Shown: positions 1 to 6,379, counted from the first letter of the stretch. The stretch is 8,399 bases of DNA from Rhizobiaceae bacterium (GCA_014380965.1 JACMIV010000366.1:1-8399), one strand, 5' to 3'. Notes: a model not told the origin generated them from the sequence alone. A program made the numbers and translations.

Positions 1-454
1 ACGCGGCCGCCCAGCCCGCGACGACCTCGGAGGCTCGGCGGATCGGATTGCTGGCCCTGACGATCGAGACCGTGTCCGCCACGATGCCGACGACCATCAG
101 GACCCGGCCCGCATAGCGGAAGTAGCGCGCACCGTGATAGAGCGCTGCGGCGCCGGGACCGGCCGGCTGGTGGTTGCCGATGCCGAACTGTGCGTTGGTC
201 CCGCTCTGGTTCCAATGATAGTTGATGGTGTTCGTCGCTTTGTTGAAGCCGTAGTCGAGACGCAGGTGGCGTTTTCCGGTCGGATCCTGGATGAACAGCG
301 TCGAGGTGCTGCCGCTTTTCGGCACGAAGCCGCGCGGCTTGAACTCGACGGCGAGCCGGTTCGATCCCGGCACCGGTATACGCACGACGCTGGCCTGCCC
401 TATCGCGTAAGGAACAGCACCGTTCATTGGAATGTCGGAAGTCTCGTTCGCCAT
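1..454 (-). CDS. Unrecognised protein with toxin-like C-terminal membrane stretch (partial, runs off left edge)
   Basis: An open frame starts at ATG 454 (minus strand) and stays open for 151 codons to the window edge, so the C-terminus is missing. The chosen start has a GGGTGAG ribosome site ending 3 bases upstream; an in-frame ATG at 469 is possible but has no clear site. The first ~85 residues are polar, with a beta-rich look (RLAVEFKPRGF at 33-43, TSTLFIQDPTGKRHLRLDYG at 50-69, NTINYHWNQSGT at 75-86). A Gly/Ala/Pro-rich turn (97-104) leads to FRYAGRVLMVVGIVADTVSI (112-131), a hydrophobic segment, and the visible part ends EVVAGWAAA. From memory, stretches like YHGARYFRYAGRVLMVVGI followed by Gly/Ala-rich helices occur near the ends of secreted polymorphic toxins and colicin-like proteins; that is inference only. 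No signal peptide is visible. The gene follows the PAP2 gene on the same strand after 132 bp, which holds a weak ATGAC-N5-GTCAT inverted repeat (484-498) and no convincing promoter. That it is a real gene is fairly sure; its function is unknown. Confidence 0.6.
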   Translation of the reverse strand, partial: MANETSDIPMNGAVPYAIGQASVVRIPVPGSNRLAVEFKPRGFVPKSGSTSTLFIQDPTGKRHLRLDYGFNKATNTINYHWNQSGTNAQFGIGNHQPAGPGAAALYHGARYFRYAGRVLMVVGIVADTVSIVRASNPIRRASEVVAGWAAA

Positions 455-586
455 ATTCTCACCCGTCATGATGGAATGCCGAAATGACGCTATGTCATCG
501 GAACCATCCCGGCAAGTTGTCATCCTCTATCAATACTTCGTCAGAAGCGCGGAGCGTCCCGGTATATCGTGTTCACTGAATTTATA

Positions 587-1336
587 CTATTTTAGGTCCG
601 GTCCGGTCTCTTCCCCTTCCACCACGCCCCGCTTCTCCAGCCAGTTCGCGATCATCCACCACATAAGCGCCCAGGCCGATCCCGCGGCCCAGCCGGCCAT
701 GACATCCGTTGGCCAGTGTACGCCGAGATAGACGCGGCTCATGCCGATGACGATGGTGAGGAGGGTGGCGACCGACAGGATGTAGAGCTTCACACGCCGG
801 CGCGTCTGGACGCGTGCCAGGAGGACCGCGAGGGTCAGGTAGACGACGGCCGAGAGCATTGCATGGCCGCTCGGGAAGCTGGCGGTATAGGTGATCGAGC
901 CGTGCGGCACGAGATCGGGGCGAGGGCGGTCGAAGCCGGTCTTCAGAAGCGTCGACATCAGGAAGCCGCTGAAGACGGCCGTCACCATCAGGAACAGCGA
1001 GCGATGCTTGCCTTCGATCCACAGGAAGCCGGCCGCGGCAAGGGTGACGAGCGTCAGGATGCCGATGCCGCCGAGCCCGGTCACGTCGCGCACCATCTCG
1101 CGCAGCCATCCCGGCCCGTATGGGTTGGCAGGGTCGGTCGCATCGCGCAGCGCGAGGAGCAGCCAGGTATCGAAGGCGTGCGTTTCGCCTTCCATCATCT
1201 CGTCGGCAAGGACCGCAAAGCCCCAGATCGCCGCGGCGACCAACAAAAGGCGTAACGCGGTCCAGCCTTCGACGTGGCGGGAAGTCCAGCGGGCGAGGGG
1301 GCGCGGATCGATCAGGCGTCTCGAAATGGGCGGCAT
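587..1336 (-). CDS. PAP2-family membrane phosphatase (undecaprenyl-/lipid-phosphate phosphatase-like)
   Basis: The 249-residue protein carries the complete three-part signature of the type 2 phosphatidic acid phosphatase (PAP2) superfamily. Motif 1 is KTGFDRPRP (132-140, K-x6-RP), motif 2 is PSGH (155-158) and motif 3 is SRVYLGVHWPTD (200-211, SR-x5-H-x3-D). H158 and H207 are the expected acid/base and nucleophilic histidines, with D211 assisting. About six hydrophobic helices are visible, roughly 27-44, 89-106, 113-131, 157-175, 184-200 and 214-232, the usual topology with the active site facing the periplasm. Family members remove phosphate from undecaprenyl pyrophosphate, phosphatidate or lipid A; sequence alone does not pick the substrate. 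The start has GGAG about 5 bases upstream. The stop TAG is at 587-589. It is divergent from pncA across 182 bp that holds a small CGGAC/GTCCG stem (1367-1382) but no promoter I trust. The protein looks intact. Confidence 0.9.
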   Translation of the reverse strand: MPPISRRLIDPRPLARWTSRHVEGWTALRLLLVAAAIWGFAVLADEMMEGETHAFDTWLLLALRDATDPANPYGPGWLREMVRDVTGLGGIGILTLVTLAAAGFLWIEGKHRSLFLMVTAVFSGFLMSTLLKTGFDRPRPDLVPHGSITYTASFPSGHAMLSAVVYLTLAVLLARVQTRRRVKLYILSVATLLTIVIGMSRVYLGVHWPTDVMAGWAAGSAWALMWWMIANWLEKRGVVEGEETGPDLK

Positions 1337-1518
1337 GGGGCTCCAACAAAGCAGTCAAACGATCATCGGACGCAGCGGTCCGCAGTATACGCGGCGGGGT
1401 CTGTCACCGTATCGAGATGACGAGTATAGGGCGCCGCGGGCGCAACGTCCTCATGCCCGCCCAAGCCTGCGCCGGATCGTCATGTTTTCGCTGCGAAACC
1501 GAGAGGAATGCCGTCCCG

Positions 1519-2151
1519 ATGAACCCGATCGCTGCCAATGACGCGCTCGTCCTCGTCGACGTCCAGATCGATTTCTGCCCCGGAGGCGCGCTCGCCGTGC
1601 CGGACGGGGATGCCGTCGTGCCGCTCTGCAACGCGCTGGCACGCCGCTTCGGGACCGTCGTCACGACGCAGGACTTCCACCCCGCGGGGCATGTCTCCTT
1701 CGCCTCGACCCATGGCCAAGAGCCCTTTTCCGAGATGGTCGTCGAATACGGGACGCAGGTCCTTTGGCCCGATCACTGCGTCGCCGGTACTCGTGGCGCA
1801 GAGTTCCATCCTGATCTCGACCTCAACCTCGTCCAGGCGATCCTGCGCAAGGGCTTCCGGGCGGAGATCGACAGCTATTCCGGCTTCGTCGAGGCCGACC
1901 AGCAAACCTCGACGGGACTTGCGGCCTATCTCAGGGAGCGCGGCGTCCGGCGCATCTTCGTCGCCGGCCTCGCTTTGGATTTCTGCGTCGCCTGGACTGC
2001 GCTCGACGCTCGTGCGGCGGGTTTCGAGGTGGTCGTCCTCGAGGATGCCTGCCGGGCGATCGACCTCGGCGGATCGGTGCAGAAGGCGCGGGCGGATTTC
2101 GACACGGTGGGGATCGTCGTCGCCCGCACGCGCGACATCCAACAGAGGTAG
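1519..2151 (+). CDS. pncA: Nicotinamidase (pyrazinamidase), cysteine-hydrolase fold
   Basis: The gene encodes 210 residues, the normal size for PncA, which converts nicotinamide to nicotinate and ammonia in cytoplasmic NAD salvage. The catalytic triad is in place: D14 in LVLVDVQIDFCPGGALAVPDGD, K111 in LRKGF, and nucleophile C156 in GLALDFCVAWTALDA. The metal site is also present: D52 and H54 in QDFHP, H58 in AGH, and H86 in WPDHCV. Further family marks are GTRGAEFHPDLD (90-101) and DSYSGFVE (118-125). The position before the catalytic DFC is Leu rather than the Thr of E. coli GLATDYC; I believe this is common in alphaproteobacteria. The start at 1519 puts the conserved core right at the N-terminus. 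AGAGGA (1502-1507) is a serviceable ribosome site, 11 bases upstream. The frame is open much further upstream, but that part has no family similarity. The gene converges on the DUF427 gene and shows no operon partner. Confidence 0.93.
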   Translation: MNPIAANDALVLVDVQIDFCPGGALAVPDGDAVVPLCNALARRFGTVVTTQDFHPAGHVSFASTHGQEPFSEMVVEYGTQVLWPDHCVAGTRGAEFHPDLDLNLVQAILRKGFRAEIDSYSGFVEADQQTSTGLAAYLRERGVRRIFVAGLALDFCVAWTALDARAAGFEVVVLEDACRAIDLGGSVQKARADFDTVGIVVARTRDIQQR

Positions 2152-2166
2152 TGAGCGGGGTAGCGC

Positions 2167-2667
2167 CTACCAGCCCTGCGTCCCCGGCGGGCCTTTGAAG
2201 GGACCTGCGACGTGGCGCGTGATCCAGCCGCCGTAGAAATCCCCCTCCTGTGGTGTCACGCGTTCCCCATCGAGGAAACACGCGTCGACGCGGCCGGCAT
2301 AGAAGGCGAGGAAGTCGGTAACGTCCGCAAAATCCGGGGTCGGGCGCGGGTAGGACCAGGCGGCATCCCGCGCGACCCGCGTTCCCAAGACGAGGTCGTG
2401 ATAGACTGCGCCACCCTTCCATTCGCAGAGCGTTCGCCTGGAGGCGGGAACGAGAAGCCCGAGATCCACGTCGGCCGGCGGGATGTAATAAGAGGGTGGA
2501 TGGCTGGTCTCGATCGCCCGAAATGCTCTCGTCGTCTCGGCGACGATGCGCCCGGCGAATTCGACCCGGATGGAGAAGGATACGGGTTCTAACCGCGCCG
2601 GGCGGGGATACTCCCAGACGCTTTCTTGGCCGAGTCCTGGCAAAAGGGCAGTGGGGCGCGTGCTCAT
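2167..2667 (-). CDS. DUF427 domain-containing protein
   Basis: The 166-residue product matches the DUF427 family as I remember it. Typical blocks are SVWEYPRP (16-23), ETSHPPSYYIP (53-63), CEWKG (81-85), AWSYPRPTPDF (103-113), FYAGRVDACFLDGERV (122-137), FYGGWIT (144-150) and the end GPFKGPPGTQGW (155-166). The two WxYPRP blocks, each heading a half of the protein, suggest a duplicated fold; this is the long form of the family rather than the single ~90-residue domain. There is no signal peptide or membrane helix, so a small cytoplasmic protein is expected. No biochemical function is established for the family, and none is proposed here. The ATG at 2667 has no clear Shine-Dalgarno sequence, but the family similarity begins within the first 15 residues, so the start is probably right. 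It has no same-strand neighbour in the window. A promoter candidate lies about 130 bp upstream. Confidence 0.88.
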   Translation of the reverse strand: MSTRPTALLPGLGQESVWEYPRPARLEPVSFSIRVEFAGRIVAETTRAFRAIETSHPPSYYIPPADVDLGLLVPASRRTLCEWKGGAVYHDLVLGTRVARDAAWSYPRPTPDFADVTDFLAFYAGRVDACFLDGERVTPQEGDFYGGWITRHVAGPFKGPPGTQGW

Positions 2668-2798
2668 GGAAAGAATGTGGTGCGCGCCCGGCCGCCGGCC
2701 AGTGCGGCGTGCTGCCCCGCATCGCGAGCCCCAGCGGATGAAACGGCCTGCGAAGCGCCGGATTCATCTTGTCAGAAAATTTCTCTAAGCCGTTTATA

Positions 2799-2827
2799 AA
2801 TATAAGATTTCACTTTTTTCGCTCCAA
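2799..2827 (-). promoter_or_regulatory. Candidate sigma-70-type promoter for the DUF427 gene
   Basis: Read on the minus strand, TTGGAG (2822-2827) and TATATT (2799-2804) are separated by exactly 17 bases. In the register preferred in Sinorhizobium (CTTGAC-N17-CTATAT) the same stretch reads CTTGGA-N17-TTATAT, with 4/6 and 5/6 matches. It lies inside the AT-rich island and would start transcription near 2790, about 125 nt before the DUF427 start codon. This is a hand match only. Confidence 0.35.
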
Positions 2828-2834
2828 GCGGCAT

Positions 2835-2864
2835 CGCCGTTCCGGCTTCCGGGCCAGAACGGCG
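2835..2864. repeat. Inverted repeat (hairpin or operator) in the divergent region
   Basis: Arms CGCCGTTC (2835-2842) and GAACGGCG (2857-2864) are perfect 8-bp complements. After one C/A mismatch, three more pairs (GGC 2844-2846 with GCC 2853-2855) continue the stem. There is no T-run on either side, so it is not an intrinsic terminator. A competing small stem CGGC-ATC-GCCG (2829-2839) overlaps its left arm. It could be a regulator-binding site or a leader-RNA structure of the sugar operon. Confidence 0.35.
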
Positions 2865-3022
2865 GGGGGATCGTGGGAGGCGAAGGGGACGCCTGTTGAC
2901 CCGTTATGCGCGATCAGCCATCGTCAGTCTTACAGAGGATCGAAGGCGCAGATCGGCCGCTGCGGGCTAGGACGATCGGCGAAAGGCGCCCGGCAGAGGC
3001 GTGGTCGATCGGGAGGAACGGC

Positions 3023-4297
3023 ATGAGCTTGGACTTGAGGCGAGCCATCGCGCTCGCCTGTCTCGTGGGAGCTTCAATGACGACCGCAGCCGATGCGGAC
3101 GAGATCGTCGTCGCCTCCGGCGCGATCGGGACGGACCTCGTCGAACTCGCCGCCCAGTTCGATGCGTTCACGGAGCAGTCCGGCCACACGGTGAAGCTCG
3201 TCTCGATGCCGGCTTCGACCTCGGAGCAGTTCGGTCAGTACCGTCTCTGGCTCGCCGCCCGCAACCCCGATGTCGACATCTACCGCACCGACGTGATCTG
3301 GGCGCCGCAGCTCGCACGGCACTTCGTCGATCTGAAGGAACCGCTGGCGGACGTCATCCCCAATCATTTCCCGGCCATCATCGAAAGCCAGATGGTCGAA
3401 GGCCGGCTGGTCGCTGCTCCCATGTATACGGATGCGCCGGCACTCTATTATCGTAAAGACCTTCTCGAGAAGCACGGCAAGAAGCCGCCGGAGACCTGGG
3501 ACGAACTGACGGCGATTGCGGTCGAAATCCAAGAGAAGGAACGCGCCGAGGGGCAGAGTCAGCTCTGGGGGTTTCTTTTCCAGGGCGCAGCCTACGAGGG
3601 GCTGACCTGCGACGCGCTCGAATGGATCGTCTCCAGCGGTGGCGGGAAGATCGTCGAAGAAGACGGCAGCATCTCCGTGAACAACCCGCAGGCCGCTGCG
3701 GCCCTGACGAGGGCTCAATCCTGGATCGGATCGATCTCGCCCGGCGGCACTCTTGCCTATAAGGAAGAGGACACGCGCGGCGTCTGGCAGGCAGGCAATG
3801 CCGTTTTCATGCGCAACTGGCCTTATGCCTATGCGCTCGGCAACGGTACGGACAGCCCGATCCGCGGGAAGTTCGACGTGACGACGCTCCCCGTCGGCGC
3901 CGAAGGGCAAAGCTCGGCGGCGACGCTTGGAGGCTGGAACCTCGCGGTGTCCGAGTATTCCGAGCACAGGCAGGCCGCGATCGAGCTCGTCCGCTACATG
4001 ACGGGCGAAGAGGCGCAGAAGTACCGTGCCATCCAGAACTCCCGCCTTCCGACGCTGATGAGCCTCTACGAAGATGCCGAGATTGCCGAGAAGCAGCCGC
4101 TGATCCCGCGATGGCAGGAGGTGTTCCTCAACGCCGTCCCGCGCCCCTCCGCGGCGACGAAGGGCAGCTACAACGAGATGTCGTCGGAGTTCTGGACGGC
4201 GGTCAACAACACGCTCGCCGGGCGGGGGACGGCCGAGGAGAACCTGAAGCGGCTGGAAGCGCGCCTGACGCGGCTGAAGCGGGACGGATGGAAATGA
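3023..4297 (+). CDS. ABC transporter periplasmic sugar-binding protein (trehalose/maltose/alpha-glucoside type)
   Basis: The 424-residue protein binds sugar in the periplasm and delivers it to the permease encoded downstream. Residues 1-25 form a Sec signal peptide: basic LRR at 5-7, hydrophobic core 8-20, cleavage after ADA (23-25). The mature part has the family 1 (CUT1) binding-protein layout and resembles the ThuE/TMBP group: DVDIYRTDVIWAPQLA (83-98), DAPALYYRKDLLEKHG (137-152), ETWDEL (157-162), LFQGAAYEGLTCDALEW (185-201), VFMRNWPYAY (261-270), TLGGWNLAVS (301-310) and RPSAATKGSYNEMSSEF (374-390). The aromatic residues in these blocks are the usual sugar-stacking positions. The start at 3023 is chosen because a strong GGGAGGAA site (3011-3018) precedes it and the signal peptide then begins correctly. 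It is the first gene of the operon and is followed by a strong hairpin, fitting the usual excess of binding protein over permease. The substrate is inferred from family and from the alpha-glucosidase downstream: trehalose, maltose or sucrose. ThuE and AglE are the named relatives; I cannot choose between them. Confidence 0.9.
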   Translation: MSLDLRRAIALACLVGASMTTAADADEIVVASGAIGTDLVELAAQFDAFTEQSGHTVKLVSMPASTSEQFGQYRLWLAARNPDVDIYRTDVIWAPQLARHFVDLKEPLADVIPNHFPAIIESQMVEGRLVAAPMYTDAPALYYRKDLLEKHGKKPPETWDELTAIAVEIQEKERAEGQSQLWGFLFQGAAYEGLTCDALEWIVSSGGGKIVEEDGSISVNNPQAAAALTRAQSWIGSISPGGTLAYKEEDTRGVWQAGNAVFMRNWPYAYALGNGTDSPIRGKFDVTTLPVGAEGQSSAATLGGWNLAVSEYSEHRQAAIELVRYMTGEEAQKYRAIQNSRLPTLMSLYEDAEIAEKQPLIPRWQEVFLNAVPRPSAATKGSYNEMSSEFWTAVNNTLAGRGTAEENLKRLEARLTRLKRDGWK

Positions 4298-4346
4298 GGG
4301 CGGCGATGATGGTGTCCGATCGAAATCTGACGCCATCACCGCCCTC
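4296..4346 (+). repeat. Strong hairpin at the stop codon of the binding-protein gene
   Basis: The left arm begins inside the TGA stop: GAGGGCGG (4296-4303) pairs with CCGCCCTC (4339-4346), TGATGG (4307-4312) with CCATCA (4333-4338), and GTC (4314-4316) with GAC (4329-4331). A T-G wobble at 4313/4332 joins the last two blocks. That gives 18 pairs with one 3-base bulge and a 12-base loop. No T-run follows directly (TTTT only at 4360-4363), so it is more likely a 3'-end mRNA stabiliser or partial attenuator between binding protein and permease than a full terminator. Confidence 0.65.
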
Positions 4347-4376
4347 TATCCTCCCAAGCTTTTGTCGATGGGCGGA

Positions 4377-4452
4377 CATTTCCCCCTCGAGGCGGGAGAT
4401 CGGCCAACCGCAGGCGGCCGAGAGAGTGATCTCCCCCCTTGAGGAGGAGATG
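4377..4452. repeat. Inverted pair of short palindromic intergenic repeats (rhizobial mosaic-element-like)
   Basis: Two copies of a 25-bp palindromic unit face each other: minus-strand 4401-4377 and plus-strand 4428-4452. By hand alignment they agree at 21 of 25 positions, and both start GATCTCCC. Each unit can fold on itself (e.g. ATCTCC 4429-4434 with GGAGAT 4446-4451). The 26 bases between them contain a further stem TCGGCC/GGCCGA (4400-4405/4416-4421). The plus copy runs on into ATGCCGGCAGGCACACGGGG. I recall similar CTCCCC...GGGGAGATG(T)CCGGCAGG units as abundant intergenic repeats in Mesorhizobium and relatives (compare RIME-type elements); that link is from memory. Between 4453 and the next gene there is one more stem, ACGGCGA/TCGCCGT (4483-4489/4511-4517), just before the GGAGG ribosome site at 4525-4529. 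Confidence 0.6.
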
Positions 4453-4538
4453 CCGGCAGGCACACGGGGCTGCGTCGGGCGAACGGCGATCACGCTCGCG
4501 GCGCCGACTCTCGCCGTCTGCAGCGGAGGCTGACCACC

Positions 4539-5522
4539 ATGGCCGACACCACGATCGCCTCTCCCTCCGTCTCTGTGGCAGGGCGCCGCGCCGCGCGCTC
4601 GCAACTCAACAGCCAGCGCATCCGCTCCGCCTGGCTCTTCCTCGCACCGATGCTTCTCGTCCTTGCGGTGGCCGCCGGCTGGCCGCTGCTGCGCACGATC
4701 TGGTTCGGCTTTACGGACGCGAAGATCGATACGATCGAGGAGGCGAGCTTCGTCGGCATCCGGAACTATCTGGAATGGGTCGACTACGGCGACGGAACCG
4801 GCGAATATTTTGGTCTTCTCGCGGAGGTCGGCTGGTGGCGGGCTGTCTGGAACACCGTCTGGTTCACGGTCGTCTCGGTCGGCCTCGAAACCCTCTTCGG
4901 CCTCGTCATTGCCCTTGTCCTCGACGCGCAATTTGCCGGACGCGGGCTGGTGCGCGCTGCCGTGCTGATCCCCTGGGCGATCCCGACGATCGTGTCGGCG
5001 AAGATGTGGGCCTGGATGATGCACGACCAGTTCGGCATCCTCAACGACATGCTGATGGGCGTCGGCCTCATCGCCGCGCCGATCGCTTGGACTGCCTCGC
5101 CGGACACGGCGATGTGGGCCGTGGTCATCGTCGACGTCTGGAAGACGACGCCGTTCATGGCGCTGCTGATCCTTGCCGGCCTCCAGATGGTGCCCGGCGA
5201 CATCTACGAAGCGGCGAAGATCGACGGGGTCCACCCCGTCAAGGTGTTCTTCAAGTTGACGCTTCCCTTGATCCGCCCGGCGCTGATGGTCGCGGTGATC
5301 TTTCGCGCGCTCGACTCGCTTCGCGTCTTCGACCTCATCTACGTCCTGACGCCGGCGAACGAAGAGACGCGGACGATGAGCGTCTTTGCGCAGGAAAATC
5401 TCATCCAGTTCAACAACTTCGCCTACGGCTCGGCGGCGTCGACGCTGCTCTTCCTTATCATTGCGATGATCACGATCCTCTACCTCAAGCTCGGCCGTGT
5501 CGACCTCGAAGGGAGGAGGTGA
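4539..5522 (+). CDS. ABC transporter inner-membrane permease 1 (MalF/ThuF/AglF type)
   Basis: The 327-residue protein is one half of the membrane channel of the alpha-glucoside importer. A ~29-residue polar N-terminus is followed by about six membrane helices (roughly 30-50, 105-128, 137-158, 190-212, 245-268 and 297-316). The cytoplasmic EAA loop that docks to the ATPase is clear: EAAKIDGVHPVKVFFKLTLP (224-243), with the conserved EAA, DG and LP. RALDSLRVFDLIYVLT (256-271) is typical of the MalF-like group of CUT1 permeases. The length is near that of ThuF and of AglF. The start at 4539 has GGAGG (4525-4529) with 9 bases of spacing. It is set off from the binding-protein gene by 241 bp of repeats and hairpins, and its stop is only 3 bp from the next start. 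No damage is seen. Confidence 0.92.
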   Translation: MADTTIASPSVSVAGRRAARSQLNSQRIRSAWLFLAPMLLVLAVAAGWPLLRTIWFGFTDAKIDTIEEASFVGIRNYLEWVDYGDGTGEYFGLLAEVGWWRAVWNTVWFTVVSVGLETLFGLVIALVLDAQFAGRGLVRAAVLIPWAIPTIVSAKMWAWMMHDQFGILNDMLMGVGLIAAPIAWTASPDTAMWAVVIVDVWKTTPFMALLILAGLQMVPGDIYEAAKIDGVHPVKVFFKLTLPLIRPALMVAVIFRALDSLRVFDLIYVLTPANEETRTMSVFAQENLIQFNNFAYGSAASTLLFLIIAMITILYLKLGRVDLEGRR

Positions 5523-5525
5523 GCC

Positions 5526-6350
5526 ATGAAGATGCTGAAAGCCATCGCCTTCTACGCACTTGTCGCAATCATCGTGGCGCAGGCCGTGTTCCCGTTCTAC
5601 TACGCGATACTGACCTCGTTGAAGTCGGGGCAGGAGATCTTTACCGTCAACTACTGGCCGACTTCGTTCTCCCTCGCGAACTACGCCTCTGTCCTTGGCA
5701 CCGGCTCCTTCGCGCTGAACATCCTCAACTCTCTCCTCGTCGCGACGACGGTGGTCGGCATTTCGCTGCTCCTCGGTGTTACCGCCGCCTTCGCGCTGTC
5801 GCGCATTCCGTTCAAGGGACGCGGCCTGCTCCTCCTCACGATCCTTTCCGTTTCGATGTTTCCGCAGATCGCCGTGCTCGCGGGCCTCTTCGAGATCGTG
5901 CGGGCCTTCGGCATCTACAATTCGCCGCTGGCGCTGATCTTCTCCTACATGATCTTCACGCTGCCCTTCACCGTCTGGGTGCTGACGACTTTCATGCGCG
6001 ACCTCCCCGTCGAGATCGAGGAGGCCGCGATCGTCGACGGGGCGAGCCCCTGGGAGATCGTCACACGCGTGTTCCTGCCGCTGATGTGGCCAGCCATGGT
6101 GACGACGGGCCTTCTCGCCTTCATCGCCGCATGGAACGAGTTCCTCTTCGCACTGACCTTCGTGTCGAACGACGAGCAGCGCACCGTGCCGGTGGCCATC
6201 GCGCTTCTGTCGGGATCGAGCGACTTCGAGGTGCCTTGGGGGCTGATCATGGCGGCCTCCGTGATCGTCACCGTGCCCCTGATCGCGCTCGTTCTTATTT
6301 TCCAACGCAAGATCGTGTCTGGCTTGACGGCTGGCGGCGTGAAGGGTTGA
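5526..6350 (+). CDS. ABC transporter inner-membrane permease 2 (MalG/ThuG type)
   Basis: The 274-residue protein is the second half of the channel. Helices lie roughly at 7-28, 64-90, 101-122, 133-156, 189-212 and 237-259. The EAA loop is EEAAIVDGASPWEIVTRVFL followed by PL (165-186). It carries the MalG-group marks AAWNEFLFALTF (201-212) and the C-terminal QRKIVSGLTAGGVKG (260-274), which reaches the ATPase interface. The length matches ThuG (about 276 residues) rather than the longer AglG (about 380), so the transporter core looks more like the trehalose/maltose system than a classical AglEFGK. The ribosome site GGGAGGAGG (5511-5519) lies inside the end of permease 1, and the genes are 3 bp apart, so translation is probably coupled. 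Confidence 0.92.
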   Translation: MKMLKAIAFYALVAIIVAQAVFPFYYAILTSLKSGQEIFTVNYWPTSFSLANYASVLGTGSFALNILNSLLVATTVVGISLLLGVTAAFALSRIPFKGRGLLLLTILSVSMFPQIAVLAGLFEIVRAFGIYNSPLALIFSYMIFTLPFTVWVLTTFMRDLPVEIEEAAIVDGASPWEIVTRVFLPLMWPAMVTTGLLAFIAAWNEFLFALTFVSNDEQRTVPVAIALLSGSSDFEVPWGLIMAASVIVTVPLIALVLIFQRKIVSGLTAGGVKG

Positions 6351-6359
6351 GGCAGGGAC

Positions 6360-6379
6360 CGTCATTGCCGGCAAAGACG
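6360..6379. promoter_or_regulatory. 20-bp near-perfect palindrome before the glucosidase gene
   Basis: CGTCATTGCCGGCAAAGACG is symmetric at 9 of 10 pairs, with a perfect 10-bp core TTGCCGGCAA (6365-6374) and a CG centre. It lies in the 52-bp gap between permease 2 and the glucosidase, 23 bases before the ATG. CG-centred palindromes of this size suit LacI-family regulators (ThuR, AglR and MalR belong there), but it could equally act as an RNA hairpin. I see no second copy upstream of the operon. Confidence 0.35.

Larger units (their letters stand above)
2668..3022. other. Divergent intergenic region between the DUF427 gene and the sugar-uptake operon
   Basis: These 355 bp have no credible gene. 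Positions 2771-2820 contain only 13 G/C of 50, in sharp contrast with the GC-rich surroundings, so this is the most likely promoter area for both directions. It holds two small perfect palindromes, AGAAAATTTCT (2774-2784) and TTTATAAA (2793-2800), which could be protein-binding sites. For the rightward operon the best pair I find is TTGTCA (2769-2774) with TATAAA (2795-2800), but its 20-base spacing is poor. TTGACC (2896-2901) has no good -10 partner. A hairpin follows at 2835-2864. The remaining stretch to 3010 shows nothing I can name. If the operon is transcribed from the AT island, its leader would be about 200 nt long. Confidence 0.5.

Noticed and set aside
134..487. A 117-codon plus-strand frame at the left edge.
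   Set aside because: It lies antisense to the 1-454 minus-strand gene, whose product looks more protein-like and has a ribosome site.
1120..1518. An upstream extension of the nicotinamidase frame to 1120.
   Set aside because: The extension overlaps the PAP2 gene, is Arg/Ser-rich and has no family similarity; PncA proteins begin near the LVDVQIDF block.
2159..2171. GGTAG-CGC-CTACC as a bidirectional terminator between pncA and the DUF427 gene.
   Set aside because: The stem has only 5 pairs with a 3-base loop and no T-run on either strand; it also covers the DUF427 stop codon. Too weak to call.
2906..3022. A 39-codon upstream extension of the binding protein to ATG 2906.
   Set aside because: It would bury the signal peptide, and the strong GGGAGGAA site directly precedes ATG 3023.
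3053..3061. A possible lipobox (ALAC, residues 10-13) in the binding protein signal peptide.
   Set aside because: The -3 position is Ala, the hydrophobic core before it is far too short, and a good ADA cleavage site lies at 23-25.
3074..4339. A 421-codon minus-strand frame opposite the binding-protein gene.
   Set aside because: It is rich in Arg and charged residues without family motifs; the plus strand holds a clear signal peptide and binding-protein domain.
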